DNA of 64,000 nt from Methanotrichaceae archaeon (GTDB lineage Archaea > Halobacteriota > Methanosarcinia > Methanotrichales > Methanotrichaceae), in assembly GCA_013178225.1 (NCBI GenBank), contig JABLXE010000002.1, positions 124,001-188,000 on the forward strand, given 5' to 3'. The stretch's first letter is position 1. Each line of letters starts with the position of its first letter. Below, one piece after another: positions 43,189 through 50,659 of this stretch. Position numbers and translations under genes: made by a program. Below the pieces are notes generated by a model. It saw only the letters and a list, made by a program, of their open reading frames with translations, had not been told where the DNA came from and searched no databases.

Positions 43189-43453
43189 ATTAAAGGCCTT
43201 TGCCGGATTCAGGCATATCCTGGGAAAAGAGAGGGCTGCTGAGCTGGCGGAAGGGTCAAGGGTCAGCGATCTGCTGCAGAGGCTGTGTGAGGAGCATCCG
43301 GAACTGCGGCCCTTGCTGTACGATGGTTCAACGCTCAAGCCCGAGGTGAACATCCTGGTGAAGGGCGTAAACATCGAAGGCCTGCAGGGTCCGGACACGG
43401 TGCTGGCAGAGGGAGATGAGGTGGCCGTATTTCCTGCGGCCATAGGCGGATAG
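43178..43453 (+). CDS. MoaD/ThiS-like sulfur carrier (ubiquitin fold) linked to ycaO-tfuA
   Basis: 91 residues ending in the diglycine tail AAIGG needed for adenylation and thiocarboxylation. The beta-grasp pattern is clear: VRLKAFAGFRHILGKE at the start, RVSDLLQRLCEEHPELRPLL, VNILVKGVNIEGLQG and LAEGDEVAVFPAAIGG. It has the same length and layout as the MoaD at 60969. Because it starts inside tfuA, it is likely part of the same module and may bring activated sulfur for the thioamide reaction. That role is inferred; molybdopterin or another sulfur product is the alternative. Confidence 0.9.
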   Translation: MLVRLKAFAGFRHILGKERAAELAEGSRVSDLLQRLCEEHPELRPLLYDGSTLKPEVNILVKGVNIEGLQGPDTVLAEGDEVAVFPAAIGG

Positions 43454-43561
43454 CTAAAATACAGTTTAATGGAAGTTGCTCTATTTAGATTGCTTATTGA
43501 ATAGCTTCAAATAATAGCATCAAAAAGGGCTTGCCAATCTGCGAACAACTGTTGGATTGTC

Positions 43562-44452
43562 ATGTTGGAGGAGATACTAGCACTTAAACGGGAGCGCAAC
43601 GCTGCCATCCTGGCCCATAACTACCAGGTTCCCGAAGTTCAGGATGCCGCCGATCTGGTTGGCGACTCCCTGGAGCTTTCGCGGGCAGCGGCACGCCTGG
43701 ATGCGGATGTCATTATATTTTGCGGCGTGGACTTCATGGCCGAGACGGCGGCCATTCTGTCGCCCGATAAGCGGGTGGTGCTGCCGGCAAAGGGGGCCTT
43801 CTGTCCCATGGCCCACCTGGTGAATGCAGAGCAGCTGCGAGAGATGAAGGCGCAACATCCGGACGCTGCAGTGGTGGCCTATGTCAACTCCTCTGCAGAT
43901 GTGAAGGCCGAAAGCGACATATGCTGCACCTCGGCCAACGGGGTTCAGGTGGTCAAATCGCTCTCTGAGGACGAGGTCATTTTCGTTCCCGATCGCAACC
44001 TGGGAGCTTACGTGCAGCGCTTCACCGACAAGAAGGTCCTGACCGCAAACGGCTACTGTTACGTGCACGATCGCTTAACCCCTCTGGAGGTGGAGGCGGC
44101 ACGGAGATCTCACCCGCAGGCCGAGGTTCTGGTGCACCCCGAATGCCGGCCGGAGGTGATCGACGTTGCCGATTTTGTGTACAGCACCTCCGGCATGAGC
44201 CGCCATGCCCAGAAAAGCGAGGCCCAGGAGTTCATCATCGGCACTGAGGTGGGAATGCTCTACCGGCTGAAGAAGGACAATCCAGACAAGGAGTTCTATC
44301 CCCTGAGCGAAGCGGCGATTTGCGACAACATGAAGAAGACCAGCCTTGATCTGGTTCTAATAGCCCTGCAGACTCTGGAGCCCCAGGTGGTCGTGCCGGA
44401 AAATATAGCGGCACGAGCAAGAAAAGCCATCGAGAGGATGCTGGCCATCTAA
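43562..44452 (+). CDS. nadA: Quinolinate synthase
   Basis: 296 residues. NadA condenses iminoaspartate with dihydroxyacetone phosphate to quinolinate in NAD synthesis, using a 4Fe-4S cluster held by three Cys. Candidate cluster residues lie in IIFCGVDFMAETAAI (about residue 60), DICCTSANG (about 121) and VLVHPECRPEV (about 198). LAHNYQVPEVQDAADLVGDSLELSR near the start is a family hallmark. No nadB/nadX or nadC is adjacent. It is separated from the MoaD-like gene by 108 bp of AT-rich sequence and probably has its own promoter. Confidence 0.96.
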   Translation: MLEEILALKRERNAAILAHNYQVPEVQDAADLVGDSLELSRAAARLDADVIIFCGVDFMAETAAILSPDKRVVLPAKGAFCPMAHLVNAEQLREMKAQHPDAAVVAYVNSSADVKAESDICCTSANGVQVVKSLSEDEVIFVPDRNLGAYVQRFTDKKVLTANGYCYVHDRLTPLEVEAARRSHPQAEVLVHPECRPEVIDVADFVYSTSGMSRHAQKSEAQEFIIGTEVGMLYRLKKDNPDKEFYPLSEAAICDNMKKTSLDLVLIALQTLEPQVVVPENIAARARKAIERMLAI

Positions 44453-44500
44453 TCTAAAAGCATCATTTTTTTCGAATTTCGTTTTAGCTCTCTCGCTGCC

Positions 44501-45685
44501 TCAGGCCAGCCGGGCAATGCTCTCCAGGGTCTGCAGCAGCAGGTCGATCTCCTCCTCGGTGTTGTAGAGGTAGACGGAGGCCCGGACGGTGCCGTGATCA
44601 AGGCCCAGGTGTCTCATGAGCGGCATGCAGCAGTGATGGCCGGAGCGAACCGCTATGCTCTTTGCCTGGTCCAGCATCAGCGCCACCTCGTGCGGCAAAA
44701 GTCCCCGGATGTTGAACGAGACCACGCCGCTTCTATCCCTGAGGTCAGCGGGTCCGTAAATCTCCAGGCCTTCGATCTCCTGCAGCCCCATAAGCAGCCT
44801 TTGGGTGAGCATCATCTCGTGATTGTGCACCTCGGCCAGGCCGACCTTTTGCAGGTAGTCGGCTGCAGCACCAAGTCCTATTCCGCCGCCCACGTCCGGC
44901 GTTCCGGCCTCGAACCCCTCGTAGCCCTTCTTTATCGAGAAACTCTCCTCGAAGACCTGGTCCACCATGCCTCCGCCGGAGAGAAGCGGCTGGACTGGGG
45001 ACTCATCTTTCATCCACAGCACTCCCGTGCCGGTTGGCCCCAGCATCTTGTGGCCGGAAAAGCACAGGAAGTCGCACCCCAGAATATCGACCTTCAGCGG
45101 CAGATGAGGAGCTGACTGAGCCGCATCCAGGAGGTACATTGCTCCGTTTTCCCGGCACAGGTCGGAGATCTCCCGCACCGGAAGCACTGTTCCCAGGACG
45201 TTGGAGACGTGAGTTGTCGCTACAAGGCGGACGTCGTCGTTTATGGCCCGCTCAAATTCGGCGGTATCGATTCTTCCCTCACGGTCGGGCTTGATTATCT
45301 CGAGCTCCACTCCCTGAGATTTCAGCTTCATCCAGGGCAGGAGGTTGGAGTGATGCTCCAGAAGCGTGGTCACCACCCGGTCGCCCCGTTTCCAGCTCAG
45401 CCCCTGGGCGACCAGGTTGATGGATTCGGTGGCGTTGCGGGTAAAGACCGTGGTCCCTCCAGAAGCGGCCACGAACTCCGCCAGCTTGTTATGGGCCAGG
45501 CGGTAGCGCTGGTCGGCCAGCTGAGCCTGGCGGTAAACCCCCCGGCCCACGTTGGCCCGAAAATGGCGGTAGTAGTCCTCCACGGATTTAAGAACCGGCT
45601 CGGGGGTGAGGCTGGTGGCAGCGCTGTCCAGGTAAATGACATCGCTCAAGACGGCGAAGTCTTCTCTTAGCCGCGAGACGTTCAT
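44501..45685 (-). CDS. sufS: SufS-type cysteine desulfurase
   Basis: 394 residues of the type II (SufS/CsdA) group. The cofactor Lys is in FSGHKMLGPTGTGVLW (about residue 223) and the persulfide Cys in AVRSGHHCCMPLMRHLG (about 357). Here two Cys are adjacent, so either may take the sulfur. It releases sulfur from cysteine for Fe-S clusters or sulfur carriers. The start codon overlaps the larE stop (ATGA), so LarE and SufS form one transcript, which suggests direct sulfur supply to a shared product. Many methanogens lack classical desulfurases, so its presence is informative. Confidence 0.95.
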   Translation of the reverse strand: MNVSRLREDFAVLSDVIYLDSAATSLTPEPVLKSVEDYYRHFRANVGRGVYRQAQLADQRYRLAHNKLAEFVAASGGTTVFTRNATESINLVAQGLSWKRGDRVVTTLLEHHSNLLPWMKLKSQGVELEIIKPDREGRIDTAEFERAINDDVRLVATTHVSNVLGTVLPVREISDLCRENGAMYLLDAAQSAPHLPLKVDILGCDFLCFSGHKMLGPTGTGVLWMKDESPVQPLLSGGGMVDQVFEESFSIKKGYEGFEAGTPDVGGGIGLGAAADYLQKVGLAEVHNHEMMLTQRLLMGLQEIEGLEIYGPADLRDRSGVVSFNIRGLLPHEVALMLDQAKSIAVRSGHHCCMPLMRHLGLDHGTVRASVYLYNTEEEIDLLLQTLESIARLA

Positions 45686-46491
45686 AAGGCCTCGTTCATG
45701 CTCCCGCTTCGATAGCCATCCAGGTCCAGGACCACGTACCGGAAGCCCAGGCCCTTGAGCCTATAGACAATCATCTCCCGCAAAGCCAGAACTCCGGACA
45801 TGTCCCCGGCGCAGGTCTCAATCCTTGCCATGTCGCCATGCGACCTCACCCTCATCGGGCCTGTACCAAGACCCAGTCCGCGCAGAAATTCCTCGGCCTC
45901 CTCGATTCGAGCAAGCTTCTGCTGGCTGATTTCCTCTCCGTAGGGAATCCGGGAAGCGAGGCAGGCTGATGGAGGCCGGTTCCAGAAGGGCAGGCCCATT
46001 TCTCTGGATATGGCCCGGATGTCCTCCTTGGTCATCTCTGCCTCCATCAGGGGATGCCAGATGCTCTCTTCCTCGCAGGCTTTCAATCCCGGCCGGAAGT
46101 CCTGCAGGTCTGACAGGTTGGCCCCGTCGGCCACCCAGGCTATGTTCTCGTTGGAGGCGACCTCCTTTAGGCGGCGGCAGAACTCCTTCTTGCAGTGATA
46201 GCAGCGATCGGGAGGATTTTCGAAGACCTGCGGGCGTTTCAGCAGAGAGGCTTTAACCGTCAGGCATCTGAGGCCTAAAGACCTGGCCAGCTCTTGGGCG
46301 TATTGCAGTTCGCTACGGGGAAGCCCCTCATGGTCCAGGATCAGGCATAAGGCGGAATCTCCCAGAACATCGCCGGCCACCTTGGCCAGGAAGCTGCTGT
46401 CCAGGCCGCCGGAATAGGCCACTAGGAGCGAGCCCTTCTCGGCAATGGCCTTCTTGAGTTTTTCCAATTTTAAAATCTGGTCTTCTATCAT
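45682..46491 (-). CDS. larE: LarE-type ATP-dependent sulfur transferase
   Basis: 269 residues of the PP-loop pyrophosphatase fold: LVAYSGGLDSSFLAKVAGD (residues 22-40) binds ATP. A Cys cluster DRCYHCKKEFC near 93 and the sacrificial-site region SACLASRIPYGEEIS near 175 match LarE, which thiolates pyridinium carboxylates in the nickel-pincer cofactor pathway. LarB and LarC are not in the window. Coupling to sufS suggests that the Cys is refilled by the desulfurase, or that an Fe-S cluster is used. The substrate in this organism is uncertain. Confidence 0.92.
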   Translation of the reverse strand: MIEDQILKLEKLKKAIAEKGSLLVAYSGGLDSSFLAKVAGDVLGDSALCLILDHEGLPRSELQYAQELARSLGLRCLTVKASLLKRPQVFENPPDRCYHCKKEFCRRLKEVASNENIAWVADGANLSDLQDFRPGLKACEEESIWHPLMEAEMTKEDIRAISREMGLPFWNRPPSACLASRIPYGEEISQQKLARIEEAEEFLRGLGLGTGPMRVRSHGDMARIETCAGDMSGVLALREMIVYRLKGLGFRYVVLDLDGYRSGSMNEAL

Positions 46492-46562
46492 AGAACCAAA
46501 AAATCAATAGATGAATCCGGATCTTACCGGCTGGCCAGGGTCTTCCTGAAAGGCTTCTCGCC

Positions 46563-46907
46563 TCAGGGGACCTTGTGGGAGGGGGTCACCTGGCACTTGG
46601 CGGATACGCATCCGGTGTCGTCCTCTCTTACGCTCTTGCAGATATCGCAGATGCGGTCGGTGAGGTTTTCCACCCGGCCTTGAATCAGGTCTTCGGCGAG
46701 CCTCTCAATAGACTTCTTGTGCTCTTCGGCAAACTGGATGTTGTATCCTCTCTTCTTGGAAACGTACTGAGACACTGCGGGGGGTGTGATTCCCAGAAGC
46801 TGAGAAACCTCTTTTTGGGACAGACCCCTTTTCACCAGCTCGTCCGCTATAGCTGCCCTGATGCTTGGAAGAACATCCCAGACTATTGCTTCACACGGCG
46901 ATTTCAT
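46563..46907 (-). CDS. HTH transcriptional regulator with C-terminal Cys cluster
   Basis: 114 residues. Residues about 22-50 form a Cro/CI-type helix-turn-helix (LVKRGLSQKEVSQLLGITPPAVSQYVSKKRG). The C-terminal region carries CDICKSVREDDTGCVSAKC (C-x2-C-x9-C-x4-C), suitable for an Fe-S cluster or zinc. The frame extends upstream to 47108, but the ATG at 46907, preceded by GGTAGGAATG, begins the recognisable domain. It precedes larE-sufS on the same strand and might control them; this is inferred from position and the redox-type cluster. Confidence 0.85.
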   Translation of the reverse strand: MKSPCEAIVWDVLPSIRAAIADELVKRGLSQKEVSQLLGITPPAVSQYVSKKRGYNIQFAEEHKKSIERLAEDLIQGRVENLTDRICDICKSVREDDTGCVSAKCQVTPSHKVP

Positions 46908-47190
46908 TTCATTCCTACCTTTTCTCCGCAGCAATCCAGATGCCTTTATCACGATTGTTATAGAGGCTTCGCGCTTATAATCTTGCAGGGAGCATATTAA
47001 TGTTGCTCTCACGAACAGGTGGACCCGGCCGGGACAGAATTCTCTGAGAAGAGGCGGTTGTCTTTTTAGAAGGATTGGGACCCTAATACATAGATCATTA
47101 GCAACCAAGGCTGTCTAACAGATGAACCGGATTGGACGTGGAGGGCGGCAAAGATCCTTAAACCTTCCGGGACAATAACTGGGATGAGGA
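46908..47190. other. Divergent intergenic region, about 280 bp
   Basis: It lies between the HTH gene on the minus strand and a small plus-strand gene. On the minus strand an AT-rich stretch near 46975-46985 is the only candidate TATA box. No open frame with a ribosome-binding site and no RNA gene is seen. Confidence 0.35.
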
Positions 47191-47331
47191 ATGAATTTGA
47201 CGAAAAGATCCGAGAGGCGAAGAAGCGACCCTGAGGCGGTCAGAAGGAGGCTGGAAAACAGCTTGCCCTGGAGCCTGTCGCGCTGGATTTCAAACCTCAC
47301 TCGCGGGAAACGGGCCTGCAAGAGGCGGTGA
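47191..47331 (+). CDS. Very small Arg-rich protein (46 aa), possible
   Basis: The frame MNLTKRSERRRSDPEAVRRR continues to a C-terminus rich in Arg and Lys (RACKRR). Trp-Ser-Leu and Trp-Ile-Ser pairs could support an amphipathic helix. GGGATGAGGA directly before the ATG is a good ribosome-binding site, and the stop is about 20 bases upstream of the next gene, suggesting co-translation. The high charge suggests nucleic acid binding. I do not recognise it; a chance frame cannot be excluded. Confidence 0.45.
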   Translation: MNLTKRSERRRSDPEAVRRRLENSLPWSLSRWISNLTRGKRACKRR

Positions 47332-47352
47332 ACGGATAATCTGGTGATAGCA

Positions 47353-47679
47353 GTGAAGAACCTCAACCAGAAGGACATCGAGATTCTGAAGAAGCTGGCA
47401 CCTCAGTTGCGCGAGCCGGAGGCCTCCGGCGGCCTGCTGGCCACCATGTCCGGCTATTACATAACCGATAGGGAGGACTTCCGGGCCCGGCTGGAAAGCC
47501 TGCCCGATGAGGACCTGAAGTATCTGGCAGAGAGGGCCATGGACGGCTCGGAGTGCCTGCTGTGTATTGCTCCCCGGTGTGCAGAGACCTTTTTGGATGC
47601 CGTGGACAGAAGGCTTTCGCCGGAGACCGCGGGTCGTCTGCGGGAGATATTCGAGAGCATTACGGGATACGAAGAATGA
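47353..47679 (+). CDS. Small helical protein of unknown function, paralogue A
   Basis: About 108 residues. It aligns along its length with the protein at 61980: both open with (M)xxLxxxDxxILxKLxPxL and share DFxxRLxxLxDEDxxYLAxxxxxGxE, a Cys-containing turn and RLxxxxAxRLREIxE. The fold looks all-helical. Start: GTG at 47353, with GGTGA six bases before; GTG at 47344 would add three residues. The paralogue lies in the MoaE/CutA region. Both genes sit near sulfur or cofactor genes. Function unknown. Confidence 0.72.
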   Translation: MKNLNQKDIEILKKLAPQLREPEASGGLLATMSGYYITDREDFRARLESLPDEDLKYLAERAMDGSECLLCIAPRCAETFLDAVDRRLSPETAGRLREIFESITGYEE

Positions 47680-48124
47680 TTTAAGTCAAAGTGATTTCGA
47701 ATTACGCCCACTTTTTAAGTGGCCTTCGCCGCAATTTGACTTTGTTAATCTTGGCCAAAGTGCCCACATTTGGAAGCTATTTCAAATGAATAAAAATATA
47801 ATATCGTGGTGCTTAATACGATACGCCCAAGCAATCCAAAGCCATAATTGATCGAATCCATATACGTAACTTCTTGATACAAGGATAGTCTCTCCTAAGG
47901 ATGTTGCGTTGAGGCTTATATTTGTTTCAAAGGTTGGCTTTTAAGCAACATATTCATGTTTCTTGTATTAATAATAAATATGAAATGTTTAAGGGAAAAA
48001 CTTATATCTGCTTAGGCCATTTCATTACGGTCCTATAATATATGTGAAAAATTGGTTTCACATTGGACAAAATAATTGGAGTCTGGTCTATTCTTACTAG
48101 GCCAGACTACTAAAGGAGAACATA
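47680..48124. other. AT-rich intergenic region with promoter and leader hairpin
   Basis: About 445 bp that is clearly richer in A and T than the surrounding genes. A TATA-like CCTATAATATATG lies at 48033-48045. A 9-bp hairpin AGTCTGGTC/GGCCAGACT is at 48080-48108, immediately before the ribosome-binding site AAAGGAG of the next gene. No coding frame is convincing in the remainder. Confidence 0.5.
48080..48108 (+). promoter_or_regulatory. Leader hairpin before the small gene at 48125
   Basis: AGTCTGGTC (48080-48088) pairs with GGCCAGACT (48100-48108) around an 11-base loop; one T-G pair is included. It ends a few bases before AAAGGAG. It could limit access of ribosomes or stabilise the transcript; it has no T-run, so it is not a clear terminator. 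Confidence 0.45.
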
Positions 48125-48445
48125 ATGAGAACAGCTAAACACCCTCAATGGGATTTAAATCCTACGGTCAAGAGTATGACTAACATAGACAAGCAAACAA
48201 TTACTGCGACAGCAGGCGAATTATTGAAGCTGATTTCAGGCAGCGGAGATATGGAACTAAAGCTCATAGGCAATCTCTCCTCAAGTGGATCGGATTGCTT
48301 AGAGGTTCTTGATTACTCCGGAGAATTATTAAATCTTGATGATGCCATTCGCTATTTGGATAATTCAGAAATCATCGAGCTAAAGGAGTGGAAGTACCTC
48401 ACGCAAGATTATATATTTCTCGTGTATGGTCTTCCGGCCGATTGA
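48125..48445 (+). CDS. Hypothetical protein, low-GC neighbourhood
   Basis: 106 residues with no recognised domain. The N-terminus is polar (MRTAKHPQWDLNPTVK). The middle and C-terminus have the mixed pattern of a small alpha/beta protein (LLKLISGSGDMELKLIG, EIIELKEWKYLTQDYIFLVYG). AAAGGAG precedes the ATG by six bases. Codon use is more AT-rich than in neighbouring genes, fitting the AT-rich surroundings; lateral acquisition or weaker selection are possible. Confidence 0.6.
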   Translation: MRTAKHPQWDLNPTVKSMTNIDKQTITATAGELLKLISGSGDMELKLIGNLSSSGSDCLEVLDYSGELLNLDDAIRYLDNSEIIELKEWKYLTQDYIFLVYGLPAD

Positions 48446-48488
48446 TCGAGACGATAGAAAATGGCGCGCGAATGCGCTCAAATTTTTT

Positions 48489-48569
48489 CTAATCAGACTC
48501 AGCAGTCAATTGCATCTTTCTATAATATTTAGCCTTGAGCGCTATATTATAGAAGCAACTGCTAATTAG
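48489..48569. repeat. Interrupted inverted repeat, about 80 bp
   Basis: The left arm reads CTAATCAG...CAGCAGT...TTGC...TTTCTATAATAT and the right arm ATATTATAGAAGCAACTGCTAATTAG. The arms pair with small internal loops around a central TAGCCTTGAGCG. It lies between two small genes. It could be a terminator-like RNA hairpin, a small non-autonomous mobile element or an RNA-level regulator. No target-site duplication was obvious. Confidence 0.6.
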
Positions 48570-48659
48570 AAGATGGATAACTAGCTCGCCAGTGCCCCCA
48601 TCCCAAAAAGTTTTTCACATTAGAGCCAGCTATTAAAATATTCAAGGAGGTTTTTCCTG

Positions 48660-49088
48660 ATGCAAGAACTCATGCCCGGAATTCGCTTTCAGATCGGGAA
48701 TGGGCCGCTGGCAATCATCGCCGACGAGCTATGCGAGCGAAAGGAGGGAACTGACCGCAGTCAATGCGAGATTTACCTGTCCGGATTTCAGATCGCCACC
48801 CTGGACGAAAAGGGAGACGCAATCGCCGGAAATACGCTGTCCTTCCAGGATGAGAGCGCCCCCAGGATTGCCCGCCTGCTGGCACTGGTAATGTGGGATA
48901 TCGCCAAGGGAACCATCGGCCTTCCGGTCGAGCTTGACGAGTACTCGATCACTGTCGATGCAATGGAGGAAAAGGCCATCCGCATATCTCGAAACAGCGA
49001 AGTGGTAATCGTTCCGCTTGAGAATGTGACGGAGCTTGGCGGAAAGCTCGCAGTGGTGGTGGGCTCAACGCCCTATCGAAAGGCATAG
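48660..49088 (+). CDS. Hypothetical protein with strong ribosome-binding site
   Basis: 142 residues starting at an ATG placed after CAAGGAGG. Predominantly beta-strand pattern: FQIGNGPLAIIADEL, CEIYLSGFQIATLDEKGD, YSITVDAMEEKAIRISRN and KLAVVVGSTPYRKA. One helical segment APRIARLLALVMWDIAK is amphipathic. I do not recognise the family. GC content and codon use are normal again, unlike the AT-rich patch just upstream. Confidence 0.7.
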   Translation: MQELMPGIRFQIGNGPLAIIADELCERKEGTDRSQCEIYLSGFQIATLDEKGDAIAGNTLSFQDESAPRIARLLALVMWDIAKGTIGLPVELDEYSITVDAMEEKAIRISRNSEVVIVPLENVTELGGKLAVVVGSTPYRKA

Positions 49089-49207
49089 AATAGCCGGTTT
49101 TCAATCGAACCGGAGGTTTGGAGTGCCAGAGCCCTGACGGGTTGAGCGGATGAAGAGAGGTCAGTCGATTGAAGGATTCTGTGAGGCGGCGTGCAACGGA
49201 AGGGTCT

Positions 49208-49999
49208 TTAGACGGTTGTCGCCTGCACCTCCTTCAGAGGCGTGCCTTCGATTCCATTGCCGCCCAGATCCGAATACAGGTCGGATACGGCCCGCAGGGC
49301 TTTGAATCCTTTTTCGGTTATCATGTAATCTCCTCTTTCGTGTCTTTGCAGGATCATCCCGCCGTCGAGAAGCTTTTGCAGGTGGAAGAGGAGATTTCCG
49401 CCTCGCAGGCCGGTGAGGGCGGAAAGGGCCGAAAAGGTTCTGGTCTCGGTTGAAAGCGCCTTTAGCATCTGCAGTCGTTGCTTGTTGCTCAGAGGCTCCA
49501 GGATCTGGGTCACCGCCAGGTCTTCGGGCAGGTCTTTAATCGATCCCCTTGTTGTATCACCATCTCGATACACCCGCAGAGAGCGCATGAGGTCGATCTG
49601 CCTGTCGAAGAGGCGCGCCGCCTCGGAAAAGCAGTTCTTGCATTGGGGATAGGGTGCCTTCTCTCTCATCTGCTTCATCCTTGTCCTGGCAGCTTCAACG
49701 GCTTCCTCCGATATCCTTCCCTCTCTGATCTGGCCCAGGTTGCCCTTCAAAAGGTCGGAGAAAAGCGACTTGCAGGCGGCCTTCATGTGACAATCCTTCA
49801 CCATCCGGCTCTCAAGGCCGCTATCGATCTCTTCCGTCGCGTAGCCCAGTACCACACCTGAGAAATCGCTCCGGCAGTCGTTGAGGATCGACGTCAAGTG
49901 CTGCTGGTTCGACCTCTCCATGAACCTCTTCATATCCGCGTGCATATCGTCCAGCTTCGACTTGATGGCTTCAACTTCGCCTTGAAGATCCGATTCCAT
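49208..49999 (-). CDS. Winged-helix transcriptional regulator with N-terminal Cys-containing domain
   Basis: 263 residues. Residues 1-30 are coiled-coil-like (GEVEAIKSKLDDMHADMKRFM). The middle contains several Cys (LNDCRSDFSG, KDCHMKAACKSLF, QCKNCFSEAARL) that could bind metal or a cluster. An ArsR-type winged helix occupies about 170-240 (PLSNKQRLQMLKALSTETRTFSALSALTGL, LLFHLQKLLDGGMI, YMITEKGFKAL). It probably represses or activates genes in response to metal or redox state; the effector is unknown. It is monocistronic. Confidence 0.83.
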   Translation of the reverse strand: MESDLQGEVEAIKSKLDDMHADMKRFMERSNQQHLTSILNDCRSDFSGVVLGYATEEIDSGLESRMVKDCHMKAACKSLFSDLLKGNLGQIREGRISEEAVEAARTRMKQMREKAPYPQCKNCFSEAARLFDRQIDLMRSLRVYRDGDTTRGSIKDLPEDLAVTQILEPLSNKQRLQMLKALSTETRTFSALSALTGLRGGNLLFHLQKLLDGGMILQRHERGDYMITEKGFKALRAVSDLYSDLGGNGIEGTPLKEVQATTV

Positions 50000-50098
50000 A
50001 ACAGCTTCAAGAGCCGCTAAATGCTAAAAAGGTTTCCATCCAGTACTTAGGGGTTAGTGTAGTATAGAGAACTGTAGCTTGTATATTTTCATGACGCT

Positions 50099-50113
50099 TA
50101 AGTATATATTGTT
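50099..50113 (+). promoter_or_regulatory. TATA box of the MTH865-like gene
   Basis: TAAGTATATATTGTT lies about 35-45 bp before the ATG at 50145. The ribosome-binding site GGTGA at 50132-50136 leaves a very short leader. Confidence 0.55.
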
Positions 50114-50144
50114 AACCGGAGATAATAGATTGGTGAATACCAAA

Positions 50145-50384
50145 ATGAGCGTAAAAGACGAGATACATGCCCAGATTGTTGGAGCGCTGAAGAATGCCAA
50201 GTTCCCCCTAAACACCCCTGGAGATCTCCTGGCAGCCATGCCCCAGGGAGCCGACACCAAGTGCAAGGCTGGAGGAATTGAGCTGACCGCCGGAGATGCC
50301 GGGCGCGTCCTGAAGGCCAGCGACTTTCCCTTCAAGAGCGCCGAGCAGGTCGCCGACGTGATCGTGGAGAGAGCGGGGCTTTAA
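50145..50384 (+). CDS. MTH865-like small protein
   Basis: 79 residues matching the small helical MTH865 family known from methanogens, which resembles EF-hand-like helical bundles. Marks are VKDEIHAQIVGALKNAKFPL, TPGDLLAAMPQG, CKAGGIELTAGDAGRVL and FPFKSAEQVADVI. Function is unknown. The true start is the ATG at 50145, eight bases after GGTGA. The frame continues upstream only by chance. Confidence 0.87.
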   Translation: MSVKDEIHAQIVGALKNAKFPLNTPGDLLAAMPQGADTKCKAGGIELTAGDAGRVLKASDFPFKSAEQVADVIVERAGL

Positions 50385-50659
50385 AGCGCTGTCTCAATCT
50401 TTATTTATCTGCAGTAAATATAAATGGGCGGGGATCCTCGGGATAGAGCCGCTGTAAGAGATCCACCCTGAATCTGTGGGTAGGCCGGAAGGCGGAGATC
50501 TTCTTTGATGCCAATCCCGATTTCCGGCTCAACCCGAGCTTTTTTATGCGTTTTCGATTTTGTGACCTCGTTTTCTTGATCTTCACCGTGAGATTTTTGT
50601 GCGTTGGCCAAACGCAAAAAGCGAGGGGCATTGATACACTGAATTCTCCTTTTCTCACC
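50385..50659. other. Intergenic region with a bidirectional stem
   Basis: 275 bp between the MTH865-like gene and the 3' end of the giant surface protein gene. It contains the inverted repeat at 50594-50620 described separately. A minus-strand frame of 85 codons (50401-50658) overlaps this hairpin and is Lys/Arg-rich; I do not call it. Confidence 0.4.
50594..50620 (-). terminator. Terminator hairpin of the giant surface protein gene
   Basis: On the minus strand: TTTTTGCGTT-TGGCC-AACGCACAAAAA, a stem with flanking T and A runs, 40 bases after the stop codon. The same stem could serve the opposite strand. Confidence 0.6.

Noticed and set aside
50401-50658. Minus-strand frame of 85 codons after the giant surface gene.
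   Set aside because: It runs through the terminator hairpin at 50594-50620 and is simply Lys/Arg-rich; no family resemblance.
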